DNA from: Ananas comosus
Taxonomy: Eukaryota > Streptophyta > Magnoliopsida > Poales > Bromeliaceae
DNA length: 64,000 nt
Direction: 5' to 3'
Assembly (NCBI RefSeq): GCF_001540865.1
Contig: NW_017893350.1
Location: 1-64,000 of the forward strand
Both the position numbers and the translations under genes were made by a program. A model generated the notes under the pieces. It was not told where the DNA came from, did no database searches, and worked only from the letters and a program-made list of their open reading frames with translations. Below, piece after piece: positions 38,788 through 50,419 of this stretch; position 1 is the first letter of the stretch; each line of letters opens with the position of its first letter.

Positions 38788-41700
38788 TGTCCACCTCGAC
38801 CGCTACCAATTGGCGTTCGCCCCGGCAGTGTTCAAGCAGACCGCCGAACGGCACAGACTCCTTCGCGTGCCAAGACTAACCAACAGATCAAATTGTATCA
38901 GAATTTACCAGGAATCAATTCATAATATACACGATCAAGGACACCAACTAGCTGCAGACAACCAAGAGCAAGATACGAGTATAGAAAATATACAAGTACA
39001 TAAGAGAGAAGAGCTATCTATTACATTCAGTTGACATAAATATACATATTTAATTACATCCTTTACTTTCTCCCAAGAAAACATAAATACAATCACTCGA
39101 ACCTCACCCTATACATCATCTACTCTCCAATATCAAAAGGGGTGATAGCTAATACAAAAGGGAGGTAGCTAATGCGACTAGAACGCCGGGCCCTTACCGC
39201 GATCCTCACGCTCACCGGGGGCACCCGAACTGGAACCTGTAGTAAAATGGGGGTGAGAACTAACTTCCTTAGTTCCCAGTGGGTTCGGCCGCCGACTCCG
39301 CCGATCTCCCCACTAGGTCCAAGCGGGCACAAGTAGAATTACCAATAGATAGATAATAGGAAAAGCTGTAAATGGCAGGAGTAAAGCTATTCTACTATGC
39401 CCAATCATAAATATATGATGCATGCACAATGAAATAGGTAAGCAACTAACCTGTTATCATGTCCAAAGATAAAGCTATTCCCTCGTTCGTTTATCTCATT
39501 TACTTGTTCATCAATCTCGTGGCTTACCCGAAGGCTCGCCTACAGCTCACTAGCCATCTCGAAGGTAGGGAGGGTCAACTCGCACTATGAACCGAGACCG
39601 TCTGGCGGGGCCAAATAGGCAAATCCCTTGGGACCCAAGATAGGCAATCCCACGTGACCAACATCCGGAGCGCACTACTTGTGTGGGGCTTCCATCACAA
39701 GATTTAAAACAGACCGTGAGCATGATCCAATCCTCATCTCGAGAATACCCTATCCTCTAGGGTTACAATCATTATATAGTCCATAGGTTTCACATACACT
39801 ATTAACTAGATTGCCAATTGTCCATTTGTTCGCTATCGACTAGATGCCACTCGTTCATGGTTTACTATCGACTAGATGTCACTCGTTCTTTGTTCATCAT
39901 TAGACTAACCATCGAGCCCATCATTTTCTCCACACTATAGGATTCACAAAACTCGACCCAATCCTCACCAATCCTCTATATCAAGTATCCAATACATGCT
40001 ACGATATCATACAGGAAGGCATAAGGAAAGGCAATGCACAATAATCCTATAATGCAATAATACAAGATGCAGAATCAAAATGTACTTAGACATAGAAGGG
40101 AGCCCGATTGCTTCGGGATGGTCACCACCCACCTCTTGGCGATGCCGTGATGGTAGAAAACTCGACGTTGTGGTCCTTGCACGTCGCTTTAACTCCTCGG
40201 GGCGAAGCAAGCCCTCGAGTACCCAGTTCGGCGATAACTCCGCACTCGCTCGTCGAATCGGCAAACCGTCTTCGCCGACGCGTTCAGAGACCTAGCAATT
40301 AGGTTAGCGACCCAACAAATTAGATCGAAACCCTAGATTTGCCAAAATCCCAATTCTAAGCCCTAGGTCTCAACAACGGAGAAATCCGTGGTGCGAGCTT
40401 CGATTTCGAGCTCGAACCTTCTATTTACCCCTAATAGGTTCCATTTGAACCAATTCTAAGCAACAAAACCCAACCCTAAGAAACCTACCATAAGTGGCTT
40501 TGGAGTTTACCTCTAAGCCAAGCTCCAAGCTTGCCCTAACTTGAAGGAGAGAGGGAAGAAGACCTTCTTCTTCTTTTTCTTAGACTTCTCCTTCCACTTC
40601 TTCTTCTTTTCTTTCTTTTCTTTCTTTTCTTTCTTCTCCTTCTTCTTCTCCTTCGTTTCTTTCTAGAGAGAGAAAGGGAAAGAGTGTGAAAGAGAGAGAG
40701 AAAGAGCAGCTGAGAGGGAGAGAGAGGGGTCCCCCACCTCTAATAAAGGCCATTTTGCAAATAGCCCCCCCAACTTTTCACTCTCTGAACCAGCCCTCTC
40801 TGGGCATTTTCGCAGTGAGGGACCGGTCCCAGCTCGGGGAGACCGGTCCCCGAAGGTTGCCATTTCGAGCAGAGGGATTTTCGCGTTCGCGAACCGGTCC
40901 TTGCCTGAGAGACCGGTCCCCGGGGGACCGGTCCTTGTCCGAGAGACCGGTTCCCGAGAGCTGCATTCTCGGGACTTAGCCAAATTTTGGCTAAGTCTCG
41001 CCAGGCCAACGTTCGGGAACCGGTCCCTGCCCATCAGGGCAGGGACCGGTCTCATCAGAGACCTCCGCAACCCAGCCTGATGGGACCGGTCCCTCTCCGC
41101 CAGGGACCGGTCCCCGAGAGCATTTCTGCTCCAGTGCAAGTTTTGCACTCGTGCTCTCGCAGACCTCTCCTTAATGCACTTTATGCATTAAGATCACCTT
41201 CGGACTTTCCGAAGATTACGCACTCGACCACTAGTCGATTCTAATCGAAGTCTAATCCTCGAGTTTCGAGAATTNACTAGCATGCTCCTAGCAATATCTA
41301 GCTAGACGCGACTCCCTTGCCACGATCCCTAGTCTCTCCTGTAGATGACTCTGTAAAAACAACCACCAAAAGGGCATGAGAACTATTAACAATAGTTCCC
41401 AGTGGGTAAGCCGCCAGCCTCGGCGAATTACACCACTAGGCTCATGATGTGCTAAATGAAAATAAAAGCAGTAATTTTGCATGATATATTTCCAATGCTA
41501 ACAAGTAATAAACATGTAAGCAACATGTAATAATACTTTCTACAGTAATGAATCAACTGAATACATAAAGCTTAGCAACTACTGCAAGCATGAATACAAC
41601 ATGAACATAAGCACGAATGTGTAAGTAACTACTGTACACTGTAACTGGAAAATATTCATTGCTGTCAAATGTCATTTAGTAAGTTTTCCTTTTTCATTTA

Positions 41701-42275
41701 TCAGGACCTACACAAGGTAGTCCAGCTTGCGCCGTGCCTAATGGCCCTGTGGTAGTATACACTCCCCACGGCAATCCAGTTCGGCACCCAATCCCGCACG
41801 GGCGAGCAACTGTCGCGTAGGCCAACTCCGGTGTCACACCCCGTGACCGCTACCAATTTGGTTCGGCCCCGGGCGCGTCGAACAGACGCCGAACGGACAG
41901 GACCTCCCCTNGGAGACCGGTCCTTGTCCGAGAGACCGGTTCCCGAGAGCTGCATTCTCGGGACTTAGCCAAATTTTGGCTAAGTCTCGCCAGGCCAACG
42001 TTCGGGAACCGGTCCCTGCCCATCAGGGCAGGGACCGGTCTCATCAGAGACCTCCGCAACCCAGCCTGATGGGACCGGTCCCTCTCCGCCAGGGACCGGT
42101 CCCCGAGAGCATTTCTGCTCCAGTGCAAGTTTTGCACTCGTGCTCTCGCAGACCTCTCCTTAATGCACTTTATGCATTAAGATCACCTTCGGACTTTCCG
42201 AAGATTACGCACTCGACCACTAGTCGATTCTAATCGAAGTCTAATCCTCGAGTTTCGAGAATTCACTTCCTTACA
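38788..42275 (-). mobile_element. Solo LTR F (TSD TCCGG) nested in solo LTR J, with assembly damage
   Basis: TG at 38788 and CTTACA ending 42275 are flanked by TCCGG (38783-38787 and 42276-42280). It carries GACCGGTC palindromes (40820-41120), the pyrimidine and GAGA tract (about 40560-40720) and the hairpin core (39247-39320). The stretch between the Ns at 41275 and 41911 repeats outer sequence and should not be inside it. Confidence 0.85.
41275..41911. other. Likely misassembled block between two N joins
   Basis: Single Ns at 41275 and 41911 bracket a segment that repeats, in cleaner form, the J flank and F start also present at about 38200-38870. Outside it, 40926-41274 is repeated at 41915-42263 (offset 989 bp; the same 85-residue reading occurs at 40987 and 41976). 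Confidence 0.85.
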
Positions 42276-44109
42276 TCCGGAGTGCCGGCTTGTAGGGAGC
42301 TACCCTCACAAGCGTGTGCGAATGAGCACGATGGCATGCAAGCAAAGTCCACAGTCCAACATGTCTCAACTATCACAATTTAGCTCACAATATTCTCGCT
42401 CTGGATCCTTTGATCGGAATTTCAATATAACCAATATTGACAACAACTAGTATCCACTAGATTAATAACATGTGAGAGTAATGCTGATTTACATATGGCA
42501 TTAGAAACTTTCTACTATCATGGCACTACCATTATAGTCATAAAACATGTTCTTGTTCTCAACTTTATAATCAATAAAGTGACGAGCATGTCATTGTTCT
42601 CTACGTTCTAGGAACATAGTAACTTGTACCAGAATGTCATTCAACTGAATTAAACATGAACATAAATACTTTATGCATGTGTGTGTCCACTCTACTTCAT
42701 AGAGGTTCAAAGAAATGTTATGATGATATATCAAACCCTTTATTAATCGCATAATCATAAAAATGCGCTACTAAACCGATTCTATAGTTACATATAGAAC
42801 ATAGGGGAGCTTCACTTGCTCTGGTTAGGTCAAACCCACCTAGTACTAAGTTCAAATCAGTCCAAAGGAGTCCCGAGGATCAGCTCCACTAGGTCTCAAT
42901 CCTGCTGAACACAAAGCATAAATATCGTATCAAAACTACAACCGAAATGTCCAATTTCGGCGCAATTGCACTTAGTACATAGTAATAGCTTAAATTCCTG
43001 TTTTGGCTCAGTTAATACTTCAAGTTAAGCTTCCAAAATCCCTCACGCATCAGCCGGATATAATCCGAAGGTCCGTTGCAAGCCCGCTGTGAACCATTCC
43101 AAAACGGCAACAAAATCGTCAAATACTAAGAAATATAGTCGAAATTTTGCGAATTCAGTTTTCTAACTGAAATTCCTGCTTACCTCAGGTTAGAACACAT
43201 CTAGATCAGTCCCTAAGGTCACCAAGTAAGCTCAAAATGGTTCAAAAACCTGCTGCGAAGGAATCATTTCCAAACTGTATTAGTTACCTGATTAAACTTC
43301 ATATAGATCCGAACTAGCTTCATAATTAGCTAATTATTTCTATCAAGTTTCAAAGTAGCATAACCCTGGTCTAAGGAGATTAATTCACAGCTAAATAACT
43401 CATCTTTAATTGCTGAAACCTCAGTCTAGCACAGCGAGAAGCAAAAATCCGAAATCAATACTCAATTTGACGACTAGAACGTCGATAACAAAAAAAAAAA
43501 TTTGAGTCGATTACCTTATCGAACATCCAACCAGTACTCTACTGGTCCAAAGTTGCGAAAAGCTCTCCAAAATACTCCCTCATACGTCCATATAAGCTAT
43601 GCGACGCTCGTAATCCGCGGAAAACCAACGTTGCGACGAAAACGAGCGAAATCGTCGAATTCTATGTAGAGAGAGAAAAACCCTAGAGAGAGAGAGAGAA
43701 AGTGAAAGGAGCTTTCTCTGAGCCTAGCAGCCTCCACTGAGCCTCCAGGGTCGTGCTGGAATCAAATAGATAGGGATCAAATATGAAATTACCAAATTAG
43801 CCTTGCTGCCACGTTTTACCATTGTGTACCGGTACACCATGATGGCTGTACCGGTACACCAAGCAGAAAACTGCTGATTTCGCCAGATCAGCGCACTTTC
43901 TTACTTTAAACCCTCCAATCACTCTTTAACTTGTTCAAAAACTTGTCCAAGTCATTTAGAATATGTAGGATAGTTCCACATTTTAATCCACACACTCGAA
44001 CTCTGCAATTTGCGAAAGTTCAGTGTATTACAGTACCAGATCAAATACTTAAAAAGTAATTGAACTAATAATGTTAAGCAGTAGAGAGTATGGGATCTCT
44101 TAAACTTAC

Positions 44110-44270
44110 CAGCTCAGTTGTCCACACATGGCCATCAGACCATTCCAAAGGAATGGCTTTTGATGGATCCCAAGAACTGATATTCGGGTCATCGCCAACG
44201 AGAAGAAACCGTTGACCAAACAGACATTCCTTGTGAAGAACAAATTTCACGTGCGACGTCTTTAGAGGAA
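44110..44270 (-). pseudogene. CBM20 (starch-binding) domain exon of a captured host gene
   Basis: On the minus strand a 161-bp exon has consensus borders (tgcag before it, gtaagt after it). It encodes 53 residues reading [20 protein letters not shown], then [18 protein letters not shown]. This is the N-terminal half of a carbohydrate-binding module family 20 domain, with the conserved GQ-F-LVGD, the W of 'SWDP', and '[10 protein letters not shown]'. Plant proteins with a CBM20 bind starch or related glucans, usually in plastids. The second half of the domain should be in a next exon; I did not find it, and solo LTR J begins just downstream. The exon is intact, so capture or insertion may be fairly recent. 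Confidence 0.8.
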
Positions 44271-44364
44271 CTGCGATATGGCAGGGTTAGGCTAAACATT
44301 GTTATTGAACTAGAATGATGGTATCTCAAGCACAGAAAAGAAAAGAGTCATTCATATAGCTTAC

Positions 44365-44403
44365 TTCCTATTATAGTCGAAGCGTCTGCAGCGTCCTCAT
44401 CGG
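44365..44403 (-). pseudogene. Possible 39-bp exon upstream of the CBM20 exon
   Basis: On the minus strand this small block sits between gcaag and gtaagc, and its open phase (ADEDAADASTIIG) joins the CBM20 exon in frame. It is short and acidic, so support comes only from phase and splice sites. Confidence 0.35.
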
Positions 44404-45959
44404 CTTGCATTCATTCAATAATTCAGACAACATGTAGTTCCACAAATATACCCCTTGTCAATAAAGAACTTTTGAGGAACGAAGAAAGAAATGGCTAAGA
44501 ATAGAGAGTAGCAATTCTCACGTTTCTCACACCATAAGCTAACGTCGTAACAGAGAATGGAGTAGCAAAGATGAAACTAGTTACTGATATAAACTCTGCA
44601 GCAGCTCCAGAACAGAGATAAAGATCCAACAAATAAGGCCCACTTAATTACCAGTTTAATGACCAGAAAATGTCCCTAATTAGTTAGATAGGAAGAACAA
44701 TAACTCATCACGGATGTTAAAAAAACGCAATCAAACAGTGATGTCCAACGTAATCATAATGTAATTAAAATTACACCGTCAATCACCGAACTTGATGGCT
44801 AAACACTACTAGATTTAAGATGAAGCTGAACATTATTATATTTAAGATGAAGCGGCAACTGAACCAGCCGACGCACCATTCCACAATCCACACTAGAGAT
44901 ATTAACCCATTAACCTGAGTTTGATGGAGTGACCAAATTAAATGAAATTTGGAGTCCAATGACTCAATTGCAACAGATCAAAGTCTAATAATCTAAACAA
45001 AATTTCACCACCAGTTCAGTAACCAGATAGTGCAATTTCCCCCAACTAAGTTATATGAATTGGATTTAAGATGAAGCGGCAGAGTAAGCATGATAAACTA
45101 GTTGAGGAATTTTCAGGTTCTCTAGTTAAAAATATAGTCATTTACTAGTAGATAGCAAAGATCTTCAAAGGCCTTGAAGTGGAAGCTAATTTGATTTCTA
45201 AACACCAATACCTTATCCTATGAATGATTGTTTTCTCTACAGGAATCTTGGTTCTGACCCAGGAAAAGATCAAGAATGTTTTACTTCTTATGCCTTTGAA
45301 CAGAATAAAATTTCTGAATTAATAAGTGAAATGACGTTGCTTGAAAGACTCAAATAAAATGGAAATGAAATACCAGCACAAGAATAGCCCCTTGATATGA
45401 TTTGTATTATTTAATACAATTTTGACTCTTTAATTCCCTGCTCTTCCTAAGATATTATGCGCAGATACACAAAGACATGACAAATGATTCATTGCCAAAA
45501 AAGTAAAAGTAAATTATACTAAGAGCTCAGAACTTATAGCACAATATTGAAGCGTAGTATATGCGTGTGTGTTTGTTCTTTTTTTTGTTTGGGGAGGGGA
45601 GGGGGGTGGCGCGAGTGGGGGGATTGGTTAATTTGTACTAAAAATTTAATACTTCATGGAGGTAATTAACCTCCAAGAGTTTCAAATGTCCTGTTCCTGA
45701 TGCTTGATATGCCACCAAGTCGCCTAAGAGTAAACTTCATCTTCTTCTAAGCAATATATTAAAATCCCTTCAACAAATTTTTCCTACAGCAGCAGTAGAA
45801 GCGCCAAACTAGAGCTTCTGAAGCTCATAATCTCATTTGTGTTTCCTGTTACAACAGAAGCACTAGAATTTTCTATTTCTCAAATGCTTACCAGAGCTAC
45901 AAATCTAGAACCCTAGATCGAAATTTAAACAAAAACTCAGTTGCCTCGCGCATCAAAAG

Positions 45960-46030
45960 GGAGAAGGTACCAGTCTCTCGTGGCGAAGAGCGCCGTGCCG
46001 TCGACGGCGACGGAACCGTCTGCCAGATAC
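45960..46030 (-). pseudogene. Possible additional exon of the captured gene
   Basis: The minus strand reads KHCWYLADGSVAVDGTALFA between a cag acceptor and a gtacct donor-like site. It is markedly more GC-rich than its surroundings. No family match is recognised. Confidence 0.3.
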
Positions 46031-46310
46031 CAGCAATGTTTCTGCTGTGGCGTGCTCACCATAAGCAGAAAATTCAATCTAAGCAGGGTTAGATTGAAAC
46101 AGTAACAGAGACCAAATCAATCACATGCTCACCACAAGCAAGGTTATTGCTTTTTTACCAAGAAAAATTTTGTGATCTCGAACAAACTTCGTAAAAAACC
46201 ATCAAATTTCGATCCATTCAGCATAAGATCAATAAACGAATCGAAATATCTCTAGAGTTTCGTGTCCTCATCTCGTCGGTTTCGTAATCGACGGAGCTTG
46301 GGGCACGTGA

Positions 46311-46589
46311 TCACACCTCCTCTTCCTCTTCCTCCTCCTCCTCCTGTTCCCCCGCTGAACCCTTGCTCCCAATCTCGTCTCCCGCGTCGGGATCGGGTTT
46401 GAGATCGGCATTCTTAAGCATCTCGAGCGTTCTCTGGCACTGCTCGAGCATCGCCTCTAGGGTGCGCCGCCGCACGCAGACTTGCTCCTCCGCCGCGCGC
46501 GGCGGAGCGCACGGGCTCGGCCGCCGCCGCCGCCTCCATGGCGACGCCGTAGAAAACCCTAAGAAGGAAGGGATCGTGGAAGCCCCCAT
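46311..46589 (-). pseudogene. Likely first exon of the captured host gene
   Basis: On the minus strand an ATG at 46589 opens a 92-residue frame, MGASTIPSFLGFSTASPWRR..., then VCVRRRTLEAMLEQCQRTLE and an acidic Glu run. The Ser/Arg-rich start could be a plastid transit peptide, fitting a CBM20 protein. A likely splice donor is in the last codons (gag|gtgtga), so the TGA at 46311 would be intronic. It is GC-rich with a GA-rich leader, unlike the AT-rich flanks, which fits a monocot first exon. An in-frame upstream ATG at 46745 exists. It lies only about 380 bp from the CACTA right end. The link to the CBM20 exon is inferred. Confidence 0.5.
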
Positions 46590-46920
46590 GGCATAAATTT
46601 CAACAAAGAGATATCCACCGCACCATGCGGAGCTCGAGCTCGGAGAGGGGGAGGAGAGGGAAGAGAGAGAAGAGGTCGACGTTGAGGCGTTCCTGTGAGG
46701 TCGACACAGGGAAGGGGCTACGTCGGAGGAGGAGGAGGAGAGCAAGGGCCTCTCTAGGGTTTCGAGAGGTCGGGTGAAGGGAGAAGAGGGATACGACCCC
46801 CTTTTGTTCTCTTTTCTTTTTTTTTCTTTTTTTCTTTGTAATTGAGGTTTTTATTTGGACCTTGTTAGTTTTTTTTTTTTTCTAATTTTAAGTTTTTGAA
46901 CATATCGTGGGACACTTATA

Positions 46921-48120
46921 CTAAAGTGTCCCAAAAAAGTCTCTACAACCTAGTTTTGTTGTAGTGCTAGGACTCAACTTTCCATACTTGTGAGAAGTGT
47001 TGTGTACATAAGCTGCCGAACCCCAAGGACGCAGGTGCTCCAAAATTGGTTTCCTGCCAGTCCATAATTCATAAGGAGTGGAAGATACTGTTTTGGAGGG
47101 TACACGATTAAGAATGTAGGCAGCAGTTAACAATGCGTCTCCCCAAAAAGAGACAGGCAAATTTGCTTGCGCCATCATTGACCTAACCATGTCAAGCAAG
47201 GTGCGATTTCTTCTCTCCGCTACACCATTTTGCTGCGGAGTGCTATGAATTGTCAGCTGCCTGATTATTCCCTTTTCATCACACAATTTTTTAAATTGTT
47301 CAGATAGATACTCGCGACCTCGATCAGTTCTTAAGCATTTAATTTTCATATTTAACTGATTCTCAACCTCATTTATATAACGTCTGAAACAATCCAATGC
47401 TTCAGACTTATGGGAGATCAGATAAACATGACCGAAGCGCGTATGGTCATATATAAATGTGATGAAGTAAAAAGCACCATGTCTTGCCCTCACACTCATT
47501 GGGCCATAAATGTCGAAATGGATCAATTGTAAAGGAAATCCTGCCCTAAAAGCTTTATTAAATGGTTTTCGGGTCGCTTTTTCCACTAAACAATGTTCAC
47601 ATGTGGGCAGGTCGACTTTAGTGAGCGAGCTCAAAAACCCGTCTCTAACTAATCTAGTCATTCTATCCTGCCCAATATGACCAAGACGTGCATGCCATTT
47701 AATTGAAACATTGTGATCATTCTCAACAGAAGATAGCAGGGAAAAAGAATCACTATTATTAATATTATAATCAATGTCCAAAACCATAAAACCATTTGAC
47801 ATAAAACCTCTCCCATAATAAATAGTTTCAAGATGAATCTTAACTACATCGCTCTCAAAACGAAAAGAAAAACCTAACTGTAGCATAGCAAGAATAGAAA
47901 ATAAGTTCCGCCATATTCTTGGAGCATAAAGTACATCATGTAGGTATAAAGTTCGACCACCTTGTATGATCAACTTGTATGTGCCAACGCCTAACACATC
48001 GACACTTGAATCGTTCCCCATGTATACTCTTCTGCTCCCAGCAGGCACACGACGGTACTCGACGAATCCCCTCTGATCCCTCGCTACATGGTCTGTTGCT
48101 CTTGAGTCTACAATCCACAC
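46921..48120 (-). pseudogene. copia protease end, GAG-pre-integrase and integrase (399 residues)
   Basis: In order: a protease motif WIVDSRATDH at the start, where the usual DSGAT has Gly changed to Arg; the GAG-pre-integrase zinc region (WHARLGHIG, then CEHC) near residue 140; the integrase core with catalytic Asp in LIHFDIYGP near 200, Asp in CLRTDRGREY near 265, and Glu in QQNGVAERRNRT near 300. Integrase inserts element DNA into the genome. The frame ends where the CACTA end begins (46966), so its last residues are CACTA sequence; the true continuation lies beyond 35292. The altered protease motif suggests the copy was already defective. Confidence 0.95.
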
Positions 48121-48179
48121 AGGAAGAGATTCAGCAACAAACGTGTTAGAAGAAACAAAAGAGCGAGAATCGGGATAGA

Positions 48180-48441
48180 GATGTACCTTCTTCGGTTCAG
48201 TACAATCACGAGTGAAGTGTCCGAGCTAATTGCAGTTGAAACAAGTCATCTTTGACTTGTCCTTCTTGCCAACTCGTTTGCTTCTCTTTCTTTTAGTGCT
48301 CTTCGCGTTCTTAGGCGCGGATCCGCTACGATTTTGAGCCCCAGTAGTCCTCTTTCGCTTAAACCCAGATGTCCTGCGAAAGTTTGACTCAGCAGCATTG
48401 GCAGTTGGAGTTTTAATAGCCTCAAGGCGCTTCTCCTCCAC
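48180..48441 (-). pseudogene. copia gag C-terminal basic region and zinc knuckle with internal stop
   Basis: This is a different frame from the main gag, entered after a frameshift near 48435. It is Lys/Arg-rich and ends KSKMTCFNCN, then a TAG, then LGHFTRDC. That is a CX2CX4HX4C nucleic-acid-binding knuckle interrupted by the stop (near 48226). Confidence 0.85.
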
Positions 48442-49025
48442 TCCAAATGCCGTGCAACAACCTCAAAAGTTTTGATATTGTCATTATGGGTCAAATTTAC
48501 TCGCATATGTTCCCACGAATTGGGAAGGGAGCGAATCATAGCTTGAATATGCTGCTCATCAGTCAAGGTGCCGCCGGCCGACTTTAATTCGCGAATTATG
48601 TTCGACATTGTTCTAACGTGCTGTTTCATAGTCTGATCGGCATGCTTTTTATAACTGTCAAACCGCATAGTCAGACTGCGCAACCTTGTAGCCGAAGTTG
48701 CACCAAATTTTGCTTTGAGAGCCTCCCACATGTCATACCTAGTCGGATACTGCTCACACTCGCACAAGAGATCATTCTGCATACTGCTCAGCAACGTGAT
48801 GCGAGCAATGCGATCTTTTTTGAGCCAATTATTATAGGCTTTCATATCTCGGTGAGCCTGGGCACCGATGCCCTCTGCGGGTAGGCCCATTTTATTACTC
48901 AAGTTTTCTAGAACCTCTTGCTCAGCGAGAACATATTGAATTTTACGATACCAAATATCATAATTGTCACCATCCAATTTCTCGCCCTTATTTAAATCCG
49001 CAACAATTTGTTTGGAAGCCATCAA
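48246..49025 (-). pseudogene. copia gag, N-terminal part (259 residues)
   Basis: It starts MMASKQIVADLNKGEKLDGD, followed by NYDIWYRKIQYVLAEQEVLE, the usual copia gag start (UBN2-type). The capsid-like part includes YDMWEALKAKFGATS and PNSWEHMRVNLTHND. The genuine frame is lost near 48435, where the reading becomes Arg/Leu-rich out-of-frame sequence; the proper C-terminus is in another frame. Gag forms the particle that carries element RNA. Confidence 0.9.
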
Positions 49026-49444
49026 ATCTCACTTTGTTCATGCAATGCGCAGAAAAGAATATTTTAAAATTAGTACACGATACATGTATTCAATTTTGTC
49101 GCATCTCTAATTAAATAAATTAAAAAATAGATCATACATGCGTAAAGAAAAATTTCGCTATGCTCGTAATCACATCACACACCATATGTCAATTTTTTTT
49201 TTAAATTATATAATTAAGATGCACAAAAATGTTTGGGAGTAAAAGCATATAATTTACTCAACCAAAAGGAAAGCCCACTTAATAAGGCATGCATTATGAC
49301 AATAAATTTTATCTATACATCATAAAAAATATATCATAATATTCATCATGCATGCATTATATGTCTCAAAAACATATTATTCATGAACAAGAATTGTATA
49401 TGCAAAAAAAATAAAATAAAATAAAATAAATCTCTGCAGGTCTG

Positions 49445-49990
49445 AGTGACAGCGGGCCCCTTCATGGGTCTGCCTACGCGGCTGGCAGGCGCGTTGGCCC
49501 GCAAGGGCCGTATGGCCCGCAAACGTGTGGCCTGCGTGCGGCCCGCGCGGGCTGCGCAGCCTGTGCGCAGGGCGCGGCCTGAGNGCTCGGCCCGTGAGGC
49601 CAGCGAGGCCCGCACGGCCCAGGAGGCCCGCGCCGGGTGGGGTGGCCTGCGCGCGGCGCGCAGCCAACACGCGGCCCGCGCATGGCCCCCATGGCCCGCG
49701 GCCTGCACGTGGCCCGCGAGGGCTGCTCAGCCTGCGCGCAGCCCGCGAGGGCTGCTCAGCCTGCACACCGCCCGCGTGGCCCGCGTGGCCTGTGGCCTAC
49801 GCGCGGCGCTCGGCCTGCGCACAACTCGCGTGGCCTGCGCGGCCTACATCCTGCGCAGCCCGCGTGGCCTGGGCGCGGCCCCCGCGACTCGCGGGGCCCA
49901 CGACTTGCGCAGGGCTAGCATGCGACGTGCGGCCCGCGCTAGGCCCGCATGGCCGGTGCGGCCGACATGCACCCCCACGCCGCTCCATGA
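49445..49990. repeat. GC-rich degenerate array in the copia leader
   Basis: Between the primer-binding site and gag lies about 550 bp built from short GGCCTGCGCG/GGCCCGCG-type units, some nearly exact (for example around 49705-49760, gagggctgctcagcctgcgc twice). An N lies at 49584. It reads as Ala/Arg/Gly/Pro in all frames, and its composition is strikingly unlike the AT-rich flanks. Confidence 0.8.
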
Positions 49991-50405
49991 CCGGAACAGT
50001 AATTTTTTTTTTTTAGATAAACTTCAAAAAATCATATTTCGAAATTTAGAACTCCGATTCATGCAAGAAATATATCGATGGAAAGCTTGTGAGGAGCTCT
50101 TCCAAAACATACAATTTTCACAATGGGATATGCATCACACATCAAACAAGCTATCCCCAAAGTTTCGATTTAGGGTTTCGTTTTTCTTTCAAAATACAAA
50201 ACCATATCAAATCAAATTTTGTTGATTTAATTTATAACATAGGTGCTTTAAGATGTGAAGAAAATCAAGCAAAGTTATCTACTTTTGAAAAAACTGCCAT
50301 TAACGCTTACATACATGCAAGAAAAAATCTAAAATATGGTAGATCTAATTTTAACGCATGTAATCTCATTAAAGGATGTATTAAGACCACGAAATCAACC
50401 AAAAA

Positions 50406-50418
50406 GGCTCTGATACCA
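50406..50418 (-). other. tRNA-Met primer-binding site of the large copia element
   Basis: The minus strand reads TGGTATCAGAGCC one base inside the 5' LTR. Confidence 0.9.
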
Positions 50419-50419
50419 A

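Larger units (their letters stand above)
37812..44032 (-). mobile_element. Solo LTR J (TSD GTACC) inside the CACTA, interrupted by solo LTR F
   Basis: It starts TGTCACCCCCAG at 37812 and ends GTATTACA at 44032, flanked by perfect GTACC (37807-37811 and 44033-44037). It has two GTACCGGTAC motifs (43826-43860), a GAGAGAGAGA tract (about 43690) and the hairpin core (clean copy about 41375-41450, noisy copy about 38299-38370). It appears to lie in an intron of the captured gene. Confidence 0.88.
35295..46966. mobile_element. 11.7-kb CACTA transposon carrying host-gene sequence (TSD CTA)
   Basis: The left end TACTACAACAAAA (first base C changed to T) and right end TTTTGTTGTAGTG are flanked by CTA (35292-35294 and 46967-46969). 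The subterminal repeats are GTGTCGCTATA-like on the left and GGGACAC/GTGTCCC on the right. It lies inside the copia integrase-RT linker, and the copia frame reads on across the single CTA. No transposase-like frame is visible, even decayed. The interior holds gene-like exons on the minus strand and the nested solo LTRs J and F. Confidence 0.92.

Noticed and set aside
40663..42137. Two related minus-strand frames of 161 and 95 residues
   Set aside because: They are readings of the palindromic LTR array and its misassembled duplicate.
49446..50225. 259-residue Ala/Arg-rich frame
   Set aside because: It is a translation of the degenerate GGCCTGCGCG array in the copia leader, open in several frames at once.
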